Made by a program: the position numbers and the translations under genes. Positions 14,374 to 22,816 of a DNA stretch of 28,503 bases are shown here, piece after piece; the first letter of the stretch is position 1; the number at the start of each line of letters is the position of its first letter. Below the pieces are notes generated by a model, which was not told where the DNA came from, searched no databases, and saw only the letters and a program-made list of their open reading frames with translations. The stretch covers positions 1 through 28,503 of IMG/VR virus record IMGVR_UViG_3300032092_004397; one strand, 5' to 3'. This stretch comes from a virus.

Positions 14374-16833
14374 ATGTCAGAAAAACGCGTCTCCGTCCGC
14401 CTGGTCGCTGTCGGCGGCCGGCAGGTGCGGGCCGAGCTTGAAGGGATCGGCGAGGCGGGCGCGCGCGGCTTTGGCCGGCTCTCGTCCGAGATAACGGCGG
14501 CCAATGCGCGGCTCGCGGGTTTTGCCAGCAAGGCGGGGATTGCACTGGCCGCCCTGACCGCAGCCGCCACGGCGGCCGGTGTTGCGATGATCCGCTCGGG
14601 GCTCGAGGTAATCGGCGCGCAGGCGGATATGGCAGCCTCGCTTGGCACGACGGTAGAAAGCCTGCAGGTGCTGACCTGGGCGGGGGAGTTGGCCGGGGTC
14701 TCGCTGGGAGAAATCGAACAGGCGACAAAGAAGCTGACGACGCGGCTTTCCGAGGCGGCGACGGGGTCAGGCACGGCGGTCAAGGCGCTGGCGCGTTTGA
14801 ACCTGACGGCGACGGATCTGCAGGCCTTGCCTTTGGATCAGCGGATTGTCGCCATTCAAGAGGCGCTGAACAGGCTTGTCCCGGAGGCAGAGCGCGCGGC
14901 AGTGGCCTCGGACCTCTTTGGCGACAAGGCAGCCCTGGCCTTCCTGCGGGTCGATCCCGCAACCTTGCGCGAGGCGGCGAAAGATGTGCGCGACTTTGGC
15001 GTGGCGGTCAGTGCCAGTGACGCGGCGCAGATCGAACGAACGGGAGATGCGATTGCCAAGCTGAGCCTGATCTGGCTCGGCCTCACGAACCGGCTGACGG
15101 CGGCGGTTGCGCCTGCCTTGGAAGCGGTAGCCAATACACTTGCCGACATGGCACGCGGCACGGGGCCGCTGGGACAGGCGATCAACGGGATCTTCGACAA
15201 TCTGGGGCGGCTTGCAACCTATGCCAGCATATTCGCCGCGCTGATGGCGGGGCGCTGGGTGGCGGGGCTGGCTGCGGCCGCGCTTTCGGTCAAAAGCCTT
15301 GCGACCGGGCTCGTGGTTTTGCGCGGGGCGCTCATTCGCACCGGCGTCGGCGCTCTGATCGTTGGTGCGGGGGAGCTGGTCTATCAGTTTACCGAGCTTG
15401 TTGGCAAAGTCGGCGGGGTTGGTGCAGCCTTTGGCCTTTTGCGCGATGTAGCGGCGGAGGCGTGGAACCGGTTGGCCCTGGCAGCGACAGGCGCCTGGTC
15501 CCGTGTCGAGGCTGGCTGGGCCGGGGCACAGGCCATGATCTACGAGGGACTGCAATCGGCACTGGCAGCCGTGGTGGGCTGGGGCAATTCTGCCGTGGGC
15601 AGCTTCCAAGGCGCCTTTGATGCGGTGAAGGCGATCTGGGGTGCGTTGCCGCAGGCGATCGGCGATTTTGCCTATCAAGCCGCGAACGGCCTGATCGACG
15701 GCGTCGAGGCAATGCTGAATGCGGTGGTCACCCGCATCAACCGCTTCATCGAAGGCTTGAACGCGGCGCTGGACCTGCTGCCGGATTGGGCCACGGGAGA
15801 GGGCGGCATCAAGATCGGCACACTTGATGCCGTCGATCTTGGCGGCATTGCCAATCCCTTCGCAGGGGCTGCAACGGCCGCGGGCACGGCGGCGGCTGAT
15901 GCCTTCCAGGCGGCGATGGGCAAGACCTATGTGGATGCCCCCGACCTCTTCGGCGGCATGGCAGAGGCAGCGCGCACCCGGGCGGATGGCTATGCCGAGG
16001 CGGCGGGGATGCTGTCGGAGGCGGCATCACAGCCGATGACAGCTTGGGCCGCGCTGAAATCTGCGATCTTCGGCGCGGGTGCGGAGGGTGAGGCGGCTTT
16101 GAACCACGCCTCAGATGCCGCCGACGCGCTGTCGGACGGATTGGACAATGCCGGCAAATCTGCCGGTGAGGCTGGAGGGACTGCGAAGAAGGCGGCGGAG
16201 GAGGCTGCTACCGGCTGGGCGGCGGTCACAAAGTCCTTGGCGGACTATGCCAAGGGCGCGATGGATTGGGGCAAGGGGCTAGGCGAGACGCTGACTTCGG
16301 CCTTCTCCTCGGCCGAGAACGCCTTCCGGCAATTTGTCACCGCTGGCAAGTTCGACTTCAGATCGCTCATCTCCTCGATCTTGGCCGATCTTGCGGTGCT
16401 CTCGTTCAAACGCGCGGTTCTTGGGCCGATTGCGGATGCGCTGTCCTTTGCCTTTGGCGGCGGGAGCTTTCTGGATGGCCTCGTGGCACATAATGGGGCC
16501 GTGGTCGGCTCAACTGGGTCGACCCGATCCGTTCCTGCCTTGGCCTTTGCAGGCGCACCGCGGATGCACGAGGGGGGCTGGGCGGGTCTCAAGCCCGATG
16601 AGGTGCCGGCCATCCTGCAGCGCGGGGAGCGCGTGCTGTCGCGCCGAGAGCTTGCAAGCCAAGGGCGTGCTGGCGGGGCAGTTCCCGGTATCACGGTGAA
16701 CATCGACGCGCGCGGCGCGCAGCTGGGTGTGGCCGAGCAGATCAATGCAAAATTGCGGGCGGCCATCCCGGAGATCGCCCGCATCGCGAAGGAAAGCGTG
16801 GCCGATGGTCGGCGCAGAGGTCAGGGGATTTGA
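14374..16833 (+). CDS. tail tape measure protein
   Basis: This 819-aa protein sets tail length and is ejected ahead of the DNA. The N-terminus (MSEKRVSVRLVAVGGRQVRAEL) starts a strand-helix module. Hydrophobic segments lie near residues 50-72 and 285-320. A long Ala/Gly-rich helical middle follows. The C-terminal region (ITSAFSS-like WGKGLGETLTSAFSSAENAF, then FDFRSLISSILADLAVL) is the lambda gpH C-terminal domain. By the usual rule of about 1.5 angstrom per residue, the tail would be near 120 nm. The start is preceded by AAGGA at suitable distance. Its 5' end is duplicated upstream of the VapBC cassette. The stop overlaps a TTG just ahead of the next gene. Confidence 0.93.
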   Translation: MSEKRVSVRLVAVGGRQVRAELEGIGEAGARGFGRLSSEITAANARLAGFASKAGIALAALTAAATAAGVAMIRSGLEVIGAQADMAASLGTTVESLQVLTWAGELAGVSLGEIEQATKKLTTRLSEAATGSGTAVKALARLNLTATDLQALPLDQRIVAIQEALNRLVPEAERAAVASDLFGDKAALAFLRVDPATLREAAKDVRDFGVAVSASDAAQIERTGDAIAKLSLIWLGLTNRLTAAVAPALEAVANTLADMARGTGPLGQAINGIFDNLGRLATYASIFAALMAGRWVAGLAAAALSVKSLATGLVVLRGALIRTGVGALIVGAGELVYQFTELVGKVGGVGAAFGLLRDVAAEAWNRLALAATGAWSRVEAGWAGAQAMIYEGLQSALAAVVGWGNSAVGSFQGAFDAVKAIWGALPQAIGDFAYQAANGLIDGVEAMLNAVVTRINRFIEGLNAALDLLPDWATGEGGIKIGTLDAVDLGGIANPFAGAATAAGTAAADAFQAAMGKTYVDAPDLFGGMAEAARTRADGYAEAAGMLSEAASQPMTAWAALKSAIFGAGAEGEAALNHASDAADALSDGLDNAGKSAGEAGGTAKKAAEEAATGWAAVTKSLADYAKGAMDWGKGLGETLTSAFSSAENAFRQFVTAGKFDFRSLISSILADLAVLSFKRAVLGPIADALSFAFGGGSFLDGLVAHNGAVVGSTGSTRSVPALAFAGAPRMHEGGWAGLKPDEVPAILQRGERVLSRRELASQGRAGGAVPGITVNIDARGAQLGVAEQINAKLRAAIPEIARIAKESVADGRRRGQGI

Positions 16834-16835
16834 TT

Positions 16836-17423
16836 ATGGCGATTCCGATCTTGCCTTTGACGCTGGCGACCTCGCTCGAGCGGCGGCTGGTCACCTCTGT
16901 GGCCGAGGCACGCTCGCCCTTTACCGGCACCTCGCAAATCCAGGACTGGGGTGCCTCATGGTGGGAGTATCAGATCGAGATGGCGGTGAGCCAAGGGGCC
17001 AATGCCCGGCGTCTCTCAGCCTTCTTTGCTGCCCTGGGCGGGCTCAGGGGCCGATTCCTCTTCCCCGATCCGTCGATCGAAGTGCCGTTGTCCGTGGGTA
17101 CTCCTTACGTGACCGCAGCCCAGAGTGCTGGTGCATCGAAGTTACAAACCGCCGGCTGGGGGCTTGGTCTTAGGGCGGGCGACTTCTTCCAGCTGGGCGC
17201 AGATGTGACGACCCGGCTTTATCAGGTGATCGAGGATGTGGCGCCCGTGGGCGGTGAGGCGGTGCTGTCCTTCGTGCCGCCGCTCAGGTCGGCGGTATCG
17301 GCTGGCACGTTCCTTGGCCTTGACACCCCCTCCGCACTCCTGCGGCTGACGGCCCCAGTGCCGACGGTGATAGGCCGGGCCGACCAGCACCGCTTCACCC
17401 TCTCAGCGCGCGAAGCGCTTTGA
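16836..17423 (+). CDS. minor tail protein
   Basis: This 195-aa protein directly follows the tape measure gene, the position of distal tail (gpM/gpL-like) proteins. Features are an N-terminal SLERRLVTSVAEARSPFTG, then QDWGASWWEYQIEMAVSQG, and LSAFFAALGGLRGRFLFPDP, which resemble the strand-turn core of tail tip proteins. The C-terminal half has FFQLGADVTTRLYQVIEDV and VLSFVPPLRSAV. I chose ATG 16836, with AGGGGA seven bases upstream; a TTG at 16830 overlaps the tape measure stop. The exact role is inferred from order. Confidence 0.75.
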   Translation: MAIPILPLTLATSLERRLVTSVAEARSPFTGTSQIQDWGASWWEYQIEMAVSQGANARRLSAFFAALGGLRGRFLFPDPSIEVPLSVGTPYVTAAQSAGASKLQTAGWGLGLRAGDFFQLGADVTTRLYQVIEDVAPVGGEAVLSFVPPLRSAVSAGTFLGLDTPSALLRLTAPVPTVIGRADQHRFTLSAREAL

Positions 17424-17463
17424 AGCTTCGTCCTTTGCAGGCAACGATCTCGAAAGTTCTCCA

Positions 17464-18024
17464 ATGTCGCGCGATCTCACCGCCGCCTTTGCGTCTGCAC
17501 TGGCGGATCAGACCCTGCGGCCAGTTATCTTCTTTGAGGGCCAGTTTGCTTCGGGCTGGGTGCGGATCTGGTCAGGCTTGGGAGAGGTGAGCTTGAATGG
17601 CCAGACTTGGTCTGGAGCTGGGTCGCTCTTGGGCCTCGGCTCCATGGATGAGACCGGCGAGGTGGTGGCGGGTGGCACGGCGGTGTCACTTTCCGGCGTG
17701 CCGCTCGATCTGGTGCAGATGGCCATCGAGGAAGCGCGGCAGGGATTGCCGGGCCGGATTTGGCTTGGGCTCTTGGCAGAGGATGGCAGCATCATCGCCA
17801 ACCCGGTGCAGGCCTTCTCCGGCCGCCTCGATGTTCCAGAAATCAAGGATGATGCAGACACCTGCACAATCACCATCAGCTATGAAAGCCGTCTCATAGA
17901 CCTGACCGTGGCGCGGGCCTGGCGTTACACCCATGAAAGCCAGCAGGTGATGTTCCCTGGAGATTTGGGGTTTGAATATGTCACCGCGATCCAGGATCGA
18001 GAGATCACTTGGGGGCGGGGGTAA
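17464..18024 (+). CDS. DUF2163-like minor tail protein
   Basis: This 186-aa protein begins MSRDLTAAFASALADQTLRP, typical of the DUF2163/BR0599 group found before the NlpC/P60 gene in alphaproteobacterial phages and gene transfer agents. The middle has TGEVVAGGTAVSLSGVPLDL and the strand series VQAFSGRLDVPEIKDDADTC and TITISYESRLIDL. It ends YTHESQQVMFPGDLGFEYV...ITWGRG. It probably forms part of the tail-tip hub. It may be slightly truncated at the C-terminus, because the next bases are a cassette junction with vapC 24 nt away. The family C-terminal zinc-binding half is absent. Confidence 0.8.
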   Translation: MSRDLTAAFASALADQTLRPVIFFEGQFASGWVRIWSGLGEVSLNGQTWSGAGSLLGLGSMDETGEVVAGGTAVSLSGVPLDLVQMAIEEARQGLPGRIWLGLLAEDGSIIANPVQAFSGRLDVPEIKDDADTCTITISYESRLIDLTVARAWRYTHESQQVMFPGDLGFEYVTAIQDREITWGRG

Positions 18025-18048
18025 GGGGGACGTGAGATAAACGTCGGT

Positions 18049-18447
18049 TCAGGATTTGAACGGGTTGGTGATTGTAAGCCGCCCCTCGACCAAGAGGCCA
18101 TCCTGCATGTCTTCAGAATAGAGCGTGGTGCATTGATTTTGCAGGGCTGCGGCGACGATCATCGCATCATAAACAGAAAATCCGTAACGCTCGCCAAGGG
18201 CGCGCCCAATCTCATGGGTCGTGGGCGTCAGGGAAACGACAGGGCAAATCTGGCATATGCTGTCGAGGAAAACGCCCGCTTCCTGCCAGCTCATCGCGGC
18301 TTTGCGGATACAGTTGACGAGGGTCTCGTTGAGGACCTGAACGCTGACCATCCCGCCTTGGGCGATGAGGTGTTCGGCCTTCTCGGCCTTTGTGCTCTCA
18401 TCCAGCAAATAGAGGATAACGTTTGTGTCGAAAAAATTAGCGCTCAT
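18049..18447 (-). CDS. vapC: VapC toxin, PIN domain (second VapBC pair)
   Basis: This 132-aa PIN ribonuclease carries Asp7 in FFDTNVILYLLD, Glu41 in VLNETLVNCI, Asp94 in GFSVYDAMIVAAA and Asp113 in YSEDMQDG. It belongs to a different subfamily from the first pair, so the two are not duplicates. ATG 18447 is chosen because the PIN core starts at residue 4; an in-frame start at 18459 would add four residues. It overlaps the vapB stop by 11 bases. Its stop is 24 nt from the stop of the DUF2163-like gene, to which it is convergent. Confidence 0.92.
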   Translation of the reverse strand: MSANFFDTNVILYLLDESTKAEKAEHLIAQGGMVSVQVLNETLVNCIRKAAMSWQEAGVFLDSICQICPVVSLTPTTHEIGRALGERYGFSVYDAMIVAAALQNQCTTLYSEDMQDGLLVEGRLTITNPFKS

Positions 18448-18664
18448 GTGTATCGTCACGGCTTAGACGCGCGCTGGCGGGAAGGCGCCCACGGAAGGGC
18501 CGCAGTGCGGCCAAGACTTCCTCGGGTCGCTGATGACGCGCGAGGGCAATCCCGGCCCCATCGGCATGAATATCAATGTCGTCACCCTCTTTGAGGCCCA
18601 GTTGGCGAACAAGCTCGGCGGGGAGACGGATGGCAAGAGAATTACCCCATTTTGCGACTTGCAT
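18437..18664 (-). CDS. vapB: VapB antitoxin, AbrB/MazE type (second pair)
   Basis: This 75-aa protein has the swapped-hairpin fold in MQVAKWGNSLAIRLPAELVR, then QLGLKEGDDIDIHADGAGIA, followed by a toxin-binding C-terminal tail (EEVLAALRPFRGRLPASARL). It is full length. It represses its own promoter, and a candidate inverted repeat lies upstream. The 11-base overlap with vapC implies coupled translation. Confidence 0.92.
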   Translation of the reverse strand: MQVAKWGNSLAIRLPAELVRQLGLKEGDDIDIHADGAGIALARHQRPEEVLAALRPFRGRLPASARLSRDDTHER

Positions 18665-18682
18665 GGCAGCCCTCTATTGTTT

Positions 18683-18726
18683 GGATACACTTATAGAAAT
18701 GTATATCCATTGCGAGATGTTTGCAA
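18683..18726 (-). promoter_or_regulatory. candidate vapBC promoter with inverted repeat (second pair)
   Basis: On the minus strand TTGCAA (18721-18726) and TACATT (18698-18703) are 17 bases apart, a good -35 and -10. An imperfect inverted repeat, GGATACA (18683-18689) facing TGTATATCC (18700-18708), overlaps the -10. The region is AT-rich compared with its surroundings, as is common for promoters of such modules. Confidence 0.5.
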
Positions 18727-18762
18727 GACCAACGGCACACATGTTGAGAGAAGGGAAGACCC

Positions 18763-19185
18763 ATGCCCCGCGTTGACCACTGGGAGCGCCTGCTTGCCGC
18801 GGCGATCGACACGGCCCGAGTGCGGCCCTTCGCTTGGGGTCTTCACGACTGCCCGACCTTCGCCTTTGAGACGCGCATGGCTCTGACCGGCGGCGAGGAT
18901 GTCGCCTCGCTCTGGCGGGGCAAATATACAACCCATCTTGGCGGACTTCGCGTCATGTGTCGCTTGGGGTGGTCCTCACTTGAGGCCATGGGTCATGCGC
19001 TTTTGGGGGTGCCGCGCGACACCGTGCTTCAGGCCCAACGGGGCGACATCGTATTGGCTGATACTGGCCTTGGCTTCGGCGTCGTGATTGGCGCCACGGC
19101 GGTCGGGCTTGCCCCCGATGGCCTGAAATTTGCTTCACTCAGCTCCTGCCGTGTGGCTTGGCCCGTTAGATCCAAACGCATTTGA
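18763..19185 (+). CDS. small NlpC/P60-like tail peptidase (DUF6950-type)
   Basis: This 140-aa protein lies between the DUF2163-like and gpJ-like genes. That is where lambda-type and transfer-agent tails encode the cell-wall peptidase that helps the tail cross the envelope. WGLHDCPTFAFETRMALTG carries the candidate nucleophile cysteine near residue 30. The GDIVLADTGLGFGVVIGA stretch occupies the place of the usual His strand, but I see no obvious histidine there. It is short for the NlpC/P60 fold and resembles what I recall as DUF6950, so activity is uncertain. AAGGGAAG gives a good ribosome site. Confidence 0.72.
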   Translation: MPRVDHWERLLAAAIDTARVRPFAWGLHDCPTFAFETRMALTGGEDVASLWRGKYTTHLGGLRVMCRLGWSSLEAMGHALLGVPRDTVLQAQRGDIVLADTGLGFGVVIGATAVGLAPDGLKFASLSSCRVAWPVRSKRI

Positions 19186-19492
19186 CGTTGCTGTCGGGAA
19201 GCTGCGCGGCCCAGGCCTCCCCACCCGGACCGCGCATCGGGGCTCACATGGACCTGAGGCCTGGCAGCTTGGGTCACTGCATGGTCCAACGTCACCCCGC
19301 ATTCATCTGGCAATAAATCGGTTGGCAATTGGTCGGTGCGGGGCGCATGGTCCATGCCCGCGAAATGCGCTTCAAGAGTATGTGCCCGGTAAAAGCGGTA
19401 CTCGCAGCACATCTTTAACACTTGAAGTGCAAAATACCTACGTTTTTTAGCTGAGGCGGCTCGCGCGCCCCTCAAACCCAGGACTCTCGCCG
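19186..19492. other. 307-base gap before the gpJ-like gene
   Basis: No supported gene lies here. CCAGGCCTC (19211-19219) faces GAGGCCTGG (19256-19264), extended by GCTG (19201-19204) with CAGC (19265-19268), which could fold into a bulged hairpin. Short open frames on both strands show no recognisable protein. It may be the remains of a lost gene, such as a gpI-like tail protein, or of another cassette. Confidence 0.4.
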
Positions 19493-22054
19493 ATGCCCTT
19501 CATCGTGACAGCCGTCACCGCGGTCGCGGGGGCGATCGGCGGGGTATTGGCCGCGGGCGGGATCGGGGCAGCCCTTCTCCGGATCGGCGGCACGCTTCTC
19601 TTGTCCTATGCGACACAGGCCCTGATGCCGAAACCGCAAGCAACGCTTGCAAACCGCACGGTGACAATCCGCGAACCGGTGGTGCCGCGCGATCTCGTCT
19701 ATGGCCGCACCCGCAAGGGCGGGGTCATTGTCTTCCTGCATGCCTCGGGTCCTGCCGATCAATATCTCGATCTCGTCGTCGTGCTGGCCGCACATCGCGT
19801 CAAATCCATTGGTGCCATCTACTTTGAGGGCGAGATGGCGCTCAATGCGGCAGGCGTCGCGCAGGGCCGCTGGGCCGGAAACGTTCTTGTTGAGAAGAAA
19901 CTCGGCGCGGCCGATCAGACCGCCTTTGCGGGGCTTAGGGTGGCTCTGCCTGACAAGTGGACAGAAAACCACCGCCTGCGGGGCTGTGCCGCCATCCGTT
20001 TGCGGCTCACCTATGACCAAGACGCGTTCCCGGGCGGCATCCCGAACATCACGGTCGATCTCGAGGGCAAGGATGACATTTGGGATCCACGGACGCAAAG
20101 CGCGGGCTACTCCGAGAACCCCGCTCTGTGTCTGGCCGATTATATGGCGAACCCGACCTGGGGCGTGGGCGCACGGATCGGCGAGGCCGACGGGATCGAT
20201 GAGATGTCGCTCGTTGAGGCCGCCAACATCTGCGACGAGCCCGTCGCCCTTGCCGGTGGCGGCACGGAACCGCGCTACGCCTGCAATGGGGTGATCACGC
20301 TGTCCGAGCCCCCGAAGACCATCATCGAAGGGATGCTCTCCGCTTTTGCCGGGCGCTGCGCCTTCTCGGGCGGGGCTTGGCGCCTCTACGCAGGTGCATG
20401 GCGGGCGCCCGATCTGGCGCTGACGGCAGATCATGTCCGGGAAGGCGGCCTGACGCTGGCGACGCGGGTGACGATGTCTATGAGCTTCAACGCGGTGCGG
20501 GGTCAATTTGTCAGCCCCGAGAATGACTGGCAGCCGGATGACTTCCCGGCTTATGCCTCAGACGTTTACCTTGCCGAGGATGGCGGCGAACAGAAATGGC
20601 GCGACATCTCGCTTCCGTTCACGATCTCTGCCGCCATGGCGCAGCGGCTGGCGAAGATCGAGTTGGAGCGCGCGCGGCGGCAGATGACGGTGCGGCTTTC
20701 TGGCAAGCTCTCGGCTTGGGCCGCGACGGTGGGCGATGTGGTGACGCTGTCCTATGCGCGCTGGGGCTTTGCCGCCAAACCCTTCGAGGTGCAGGGCGTG
20801 AGCCTGGATCTGACGGCCTCGGGCGATGGGGCATTGCTCCTGCCCGAGCTTGTTCTGCGCGAGACTTCGCCCTTGGTCTATGATTGGACGGCCTCGGAAG
20901 AACAGATCTACGCCGCGGCCCCGAGGACGGCGCTGCCGAGGGCCCATGACATTCCCGCCCCGGGCCCGCCGCAGGTTACGGAAGAGATCTACGTCACCCG
21001 CGACGGCGGTGGGCTGAAGGTTCTGGCCAAGATCACTTGGGCGGCGGCACCGTCTGGTTTTGTGGCCGCGTATCAATTGCAGGCCCGTCGTTCCGGGATG
21101 GCGGACGGGATTGCGGGCGAGTGGCTGGATTATGGCCGCACCGAGGGTTTGAGCCTCGAGATCCGCGACATTGCACCGGGGCTTTGGGACTTCCGGATCA
21201 AGGCGATCTCTGTCCTTGGCGTCTCCTCCCCTTGGCAGGCGGCGGTAGTGGAAATCCTCGGTCTAACCGCGCCGCCACAGGGGTTGGAGAATGTGACCCT
21301 GCAAACAGCAGGCGGGCTCGCCATTCTCAAATGGACGCGCTCAGCCGATCCGGATGTGCGGGTGGGCGGCAATATCGTGATCCGGCATTCCAAGGAGGCG
21401 ACGGCCACTTGGGCCGACAGCTATTCGATGGACCGGGTGGGTGGGGGAGAGGCGATTGCCGTCGTGCCCTTGAAGCCCGGCACCTATCTCTTGCGCGCAG
21501 AAGACAGTGGTGGGCGCGCCGGCCCTGAGGTCCGGGTCTCGACCAAGGGGGCGCAGGTGCTGACCTTCTCGCCCTTGGGCTTTCTTCAGGCTGATCCCGG
21601 CTTTGTCGGGACGAAATCCGGCCTGGCGGCCAGCGGCACGAACCTGACGCTCACTACGGCAACGGCAAATGGCGTGACGCAGGTCACCGCGATGGAGGGG
21701 CAGTACAGCTTCGCCGCCGGGCTCGATCTTGGGGCGGTGAAACGCGTGCGGCTGCGCTCAGAGATTGGGCTTGCGGCCTTGGCGCTGAATGACCGGATCG
21801 ATGCCAGGACCGCGCTGATGGATGCTTGGGCGGATTTTGACGGGTCGGCCGGCGCAGAAATCGATGTGCTCTTCGAGATCCGCGAGACGGACGATGATCC
21901 CGCGGGCAATCCGCTCTGGGGTCCCTGGGGCCGTCTCGACGCCCATGAAATCGAGGCGCGTGCGGTTCAGGCGCGGGCGCATCTCACGACGAAGGACGCG
22001 TCTTATACGCCCATCGTCAGTCAATTGCGGCTTTACGCCGACGAGGTCGTTTGA
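19493..22054 (+). CDS. tail tip / host specificity protein (gpJ-like)
   Basis: This 853-aa protein is the central tail-tip fibre that contacts the receptor. It has a hydrophobic, Gly/Ala-rich N-terminus (about residues 5-45), then VTIREPVVPRDLVYGRTRKG and VLAAHRVKSIGAIYFEGE, typical of the phage-tail_3 hub. TWGVGARIGEADGIDEMSLV and GRCAFSGGAWRLYAGAWRAP follow. Fibronectin III-like modules start near 500 (VTEEIYVTRDGGGLKVLAKI, then LRAEDSGGRAGP). The C-terminal 150 residues differ and probably set receptor choice. It is shorter than lambda gpJ (1132 aa). The ATG at 19493 has AGGA nine bases upstream. Confidence 0.88.
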   Translation: MPFIVTAVTAVAGAIGGVLAAGGIGAALLRIGGTLLLSYATQALMPKPQATLANRTVTIREPVVPRDLVYGRTRKGGVIVFLHASGPADQYLDLVVVLAAHRVKSIGAIYFEGEMALNAAGVAQGRWAGNVLVEKKLGAADQTAFAGLRVALPDKWTENHRLRGCAAIRLRLTYDQDAFPGGIPNITVDLEGKDDIWDPRTQSAGYSENPALCLADYMANPTWGVGARIGEADGIDEMSLVEAANICDEPVALAGGGTEPRYACNGVITLSEPPKTIIEGMLSAFAGRCAFSGGAWRLYAGAWRAPDLALTADHVREGGLTLATRVTMSMSFNAVRGQFVSPENDWQPDDFPAYASDVYLAEDGGEQKWRDISLPFTISAAMAQRLAKIELERARRQMTVRLSGKLSAWAATVGDVVTLSYARWGFAAKPFEVQGVSLDLTASGDGALLLPELVLRETSPLVYDWTASEEQIYAAAPRTALPRAHDIPAPGPPQVTEEIYVTRDGGGLKVLAKITWAAAPSGFVAAYQLQARRSGMADGIAGEWLDYGRTEGLSLEIRDIAPGLWDFRIKAISVLGVSSPWQAAVVEILGLTAPPQGLENVTLQTAGGLAILKWTRSADPDVRVGGNIVIRHSKEATATWADSYSMDRVGGGEAIAVVPLKPGTYLLRAEDSGGRAGPEVRVSTKGAQVLTFSPLGFLQADPGFVGTKSGLAASGTNLTLTTATANGVTQVTAMEGQYSFAAGLDLGAVKRVRLRSEIGLAALALNDRIDARTALMDAWADFDGSAGAEIDVLFEIRETDDDPAGNPLWGPWGRLDAHEIEARAVQARAHLTTKDASYTPIVSQLRLYADEVV

Positions 22055-22156
22055 ACGCGCTTTGCGTTCCTATGGAGCACGCCTTCGCTGCCGCTCAGTT
22101 CCGCCTCAAAAGCGAACGCCCGCATGTCTTTTTGAGCAAGAACGGAAAACGCTGAT

Positions 22157-22816
22157 ATGCCCCAGACATCCAGCTTCGTGATCGCGAATGACGCGGGCGC
22201 GGCCGTTCGCGCGCGGATCAACGAGATCGTTGCGGCGCTGCAATCGACGAGTGCCGGGGCCTTGGCGCCCGCCGCAACGGTGGCCGGGATGCTCTGGGTC
22301 GATACCTCGGTCTCGCCGCCGGTCTTACGGCGGCGGAATGCCACCAACACCGGCTGGGATGCGCTGTTGGATGCGGCGGGCAATTTGGCGGGTTTGGCGA
22401 ATACGGCCATGGCGCGGACCAACCTTGGGCTTGGCTCCATGGCCCAGAAATCTGCCGCCGAGTATGACGCTGCCATCGCCGAGAAGGCGGCGCTTGCTGG
22501 GGCCACCTTCACCGGGGTGGTAACGGCACCAAACTTCGTCTCCTCCTCGGATGCCCGGCTCAAGACCGAGGTCGAGACCATTGTGGGGGCACTGGCCCTC
22601 CTCGGATCCTTGCGCGGGGTGCGCTTCACCATGGATGGAAGCCGCCAGATCGGGGTGATCGCGCAGGAGGTGGCGACCGTGCTGCCCGAAGTGGTGCGGG
22701 CGGATGCGCAAACGGGCCGGCTCTCGGTGGCTTACGGCAATATCACCGGTCTCTTGATCGAGGCTGTCAAAGAACTCGCGGCCCGCGTGGCGGATTTGGA
22801 AGGACGGTTACTATGA
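22157..22816 (+). CDS. tail fibre protein with S74 chaperone domain (first copy)
   Basis: This 219-aa protein has an N-terminal attachment part with GAAVRARINEIVAALQSTS and a middle containing MARTNLGLGSMAQKSA. The C-terminal peptidase S74 intramolecular chaperone starts near residue 128: SSSDARLKTEVE, then IGVIAQEVATVLPEVVRAD and ITGLLIEAVKELAARV. S74 domains trimerise fibres and are then cut off autocatalytically at the conserved Ser of the SDxRLK motif. A short coiled coil ends the protein. The junction segment shares strong similarity with the second S74 fibre at 27676, pointing to exchange of modules. The 22055-22156 gap before it holds nothing I can identify. Confidence 0.88.
   Translation: MPQTSSFVIANDAGAAVRARINEIVAALQSTSAGALAPAATVAGMLWVDTSVSPPVLRRRNATNTGWDALLDAAGNLAGLANTAMARTNLGLGSMAQKSAAEYDAAIAEKAALAGATFTGVVTAPNFVSSSDARLKTEVETIVGALALLGSLRGVRFTMDGSRQIGVIAQEVATVLPEVVRADAQTGRLSVAYGNITGLLIEAVKELAARVADLEGRLL

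Noticed and set aside
14767-15678. 303-codon minus-strand frame within the tape measure gene
   Set aside because: Antisense shadow of a repetitive Ala/Gly-rich gene; no recognisable domain.
19029-19475. 148-codon minus-strand frame covering the 19186-19492 gap
   Set aside because: It extends over the peptidase gene and shows no recognisable protein; I treat the gap as non-coding.
19472-20506. 344-codon minus-strand frame opposite the gpJ-like gene
   Set aside because: Lies opposite conserved tail-tip sequence and has no domain or good ribosome site.
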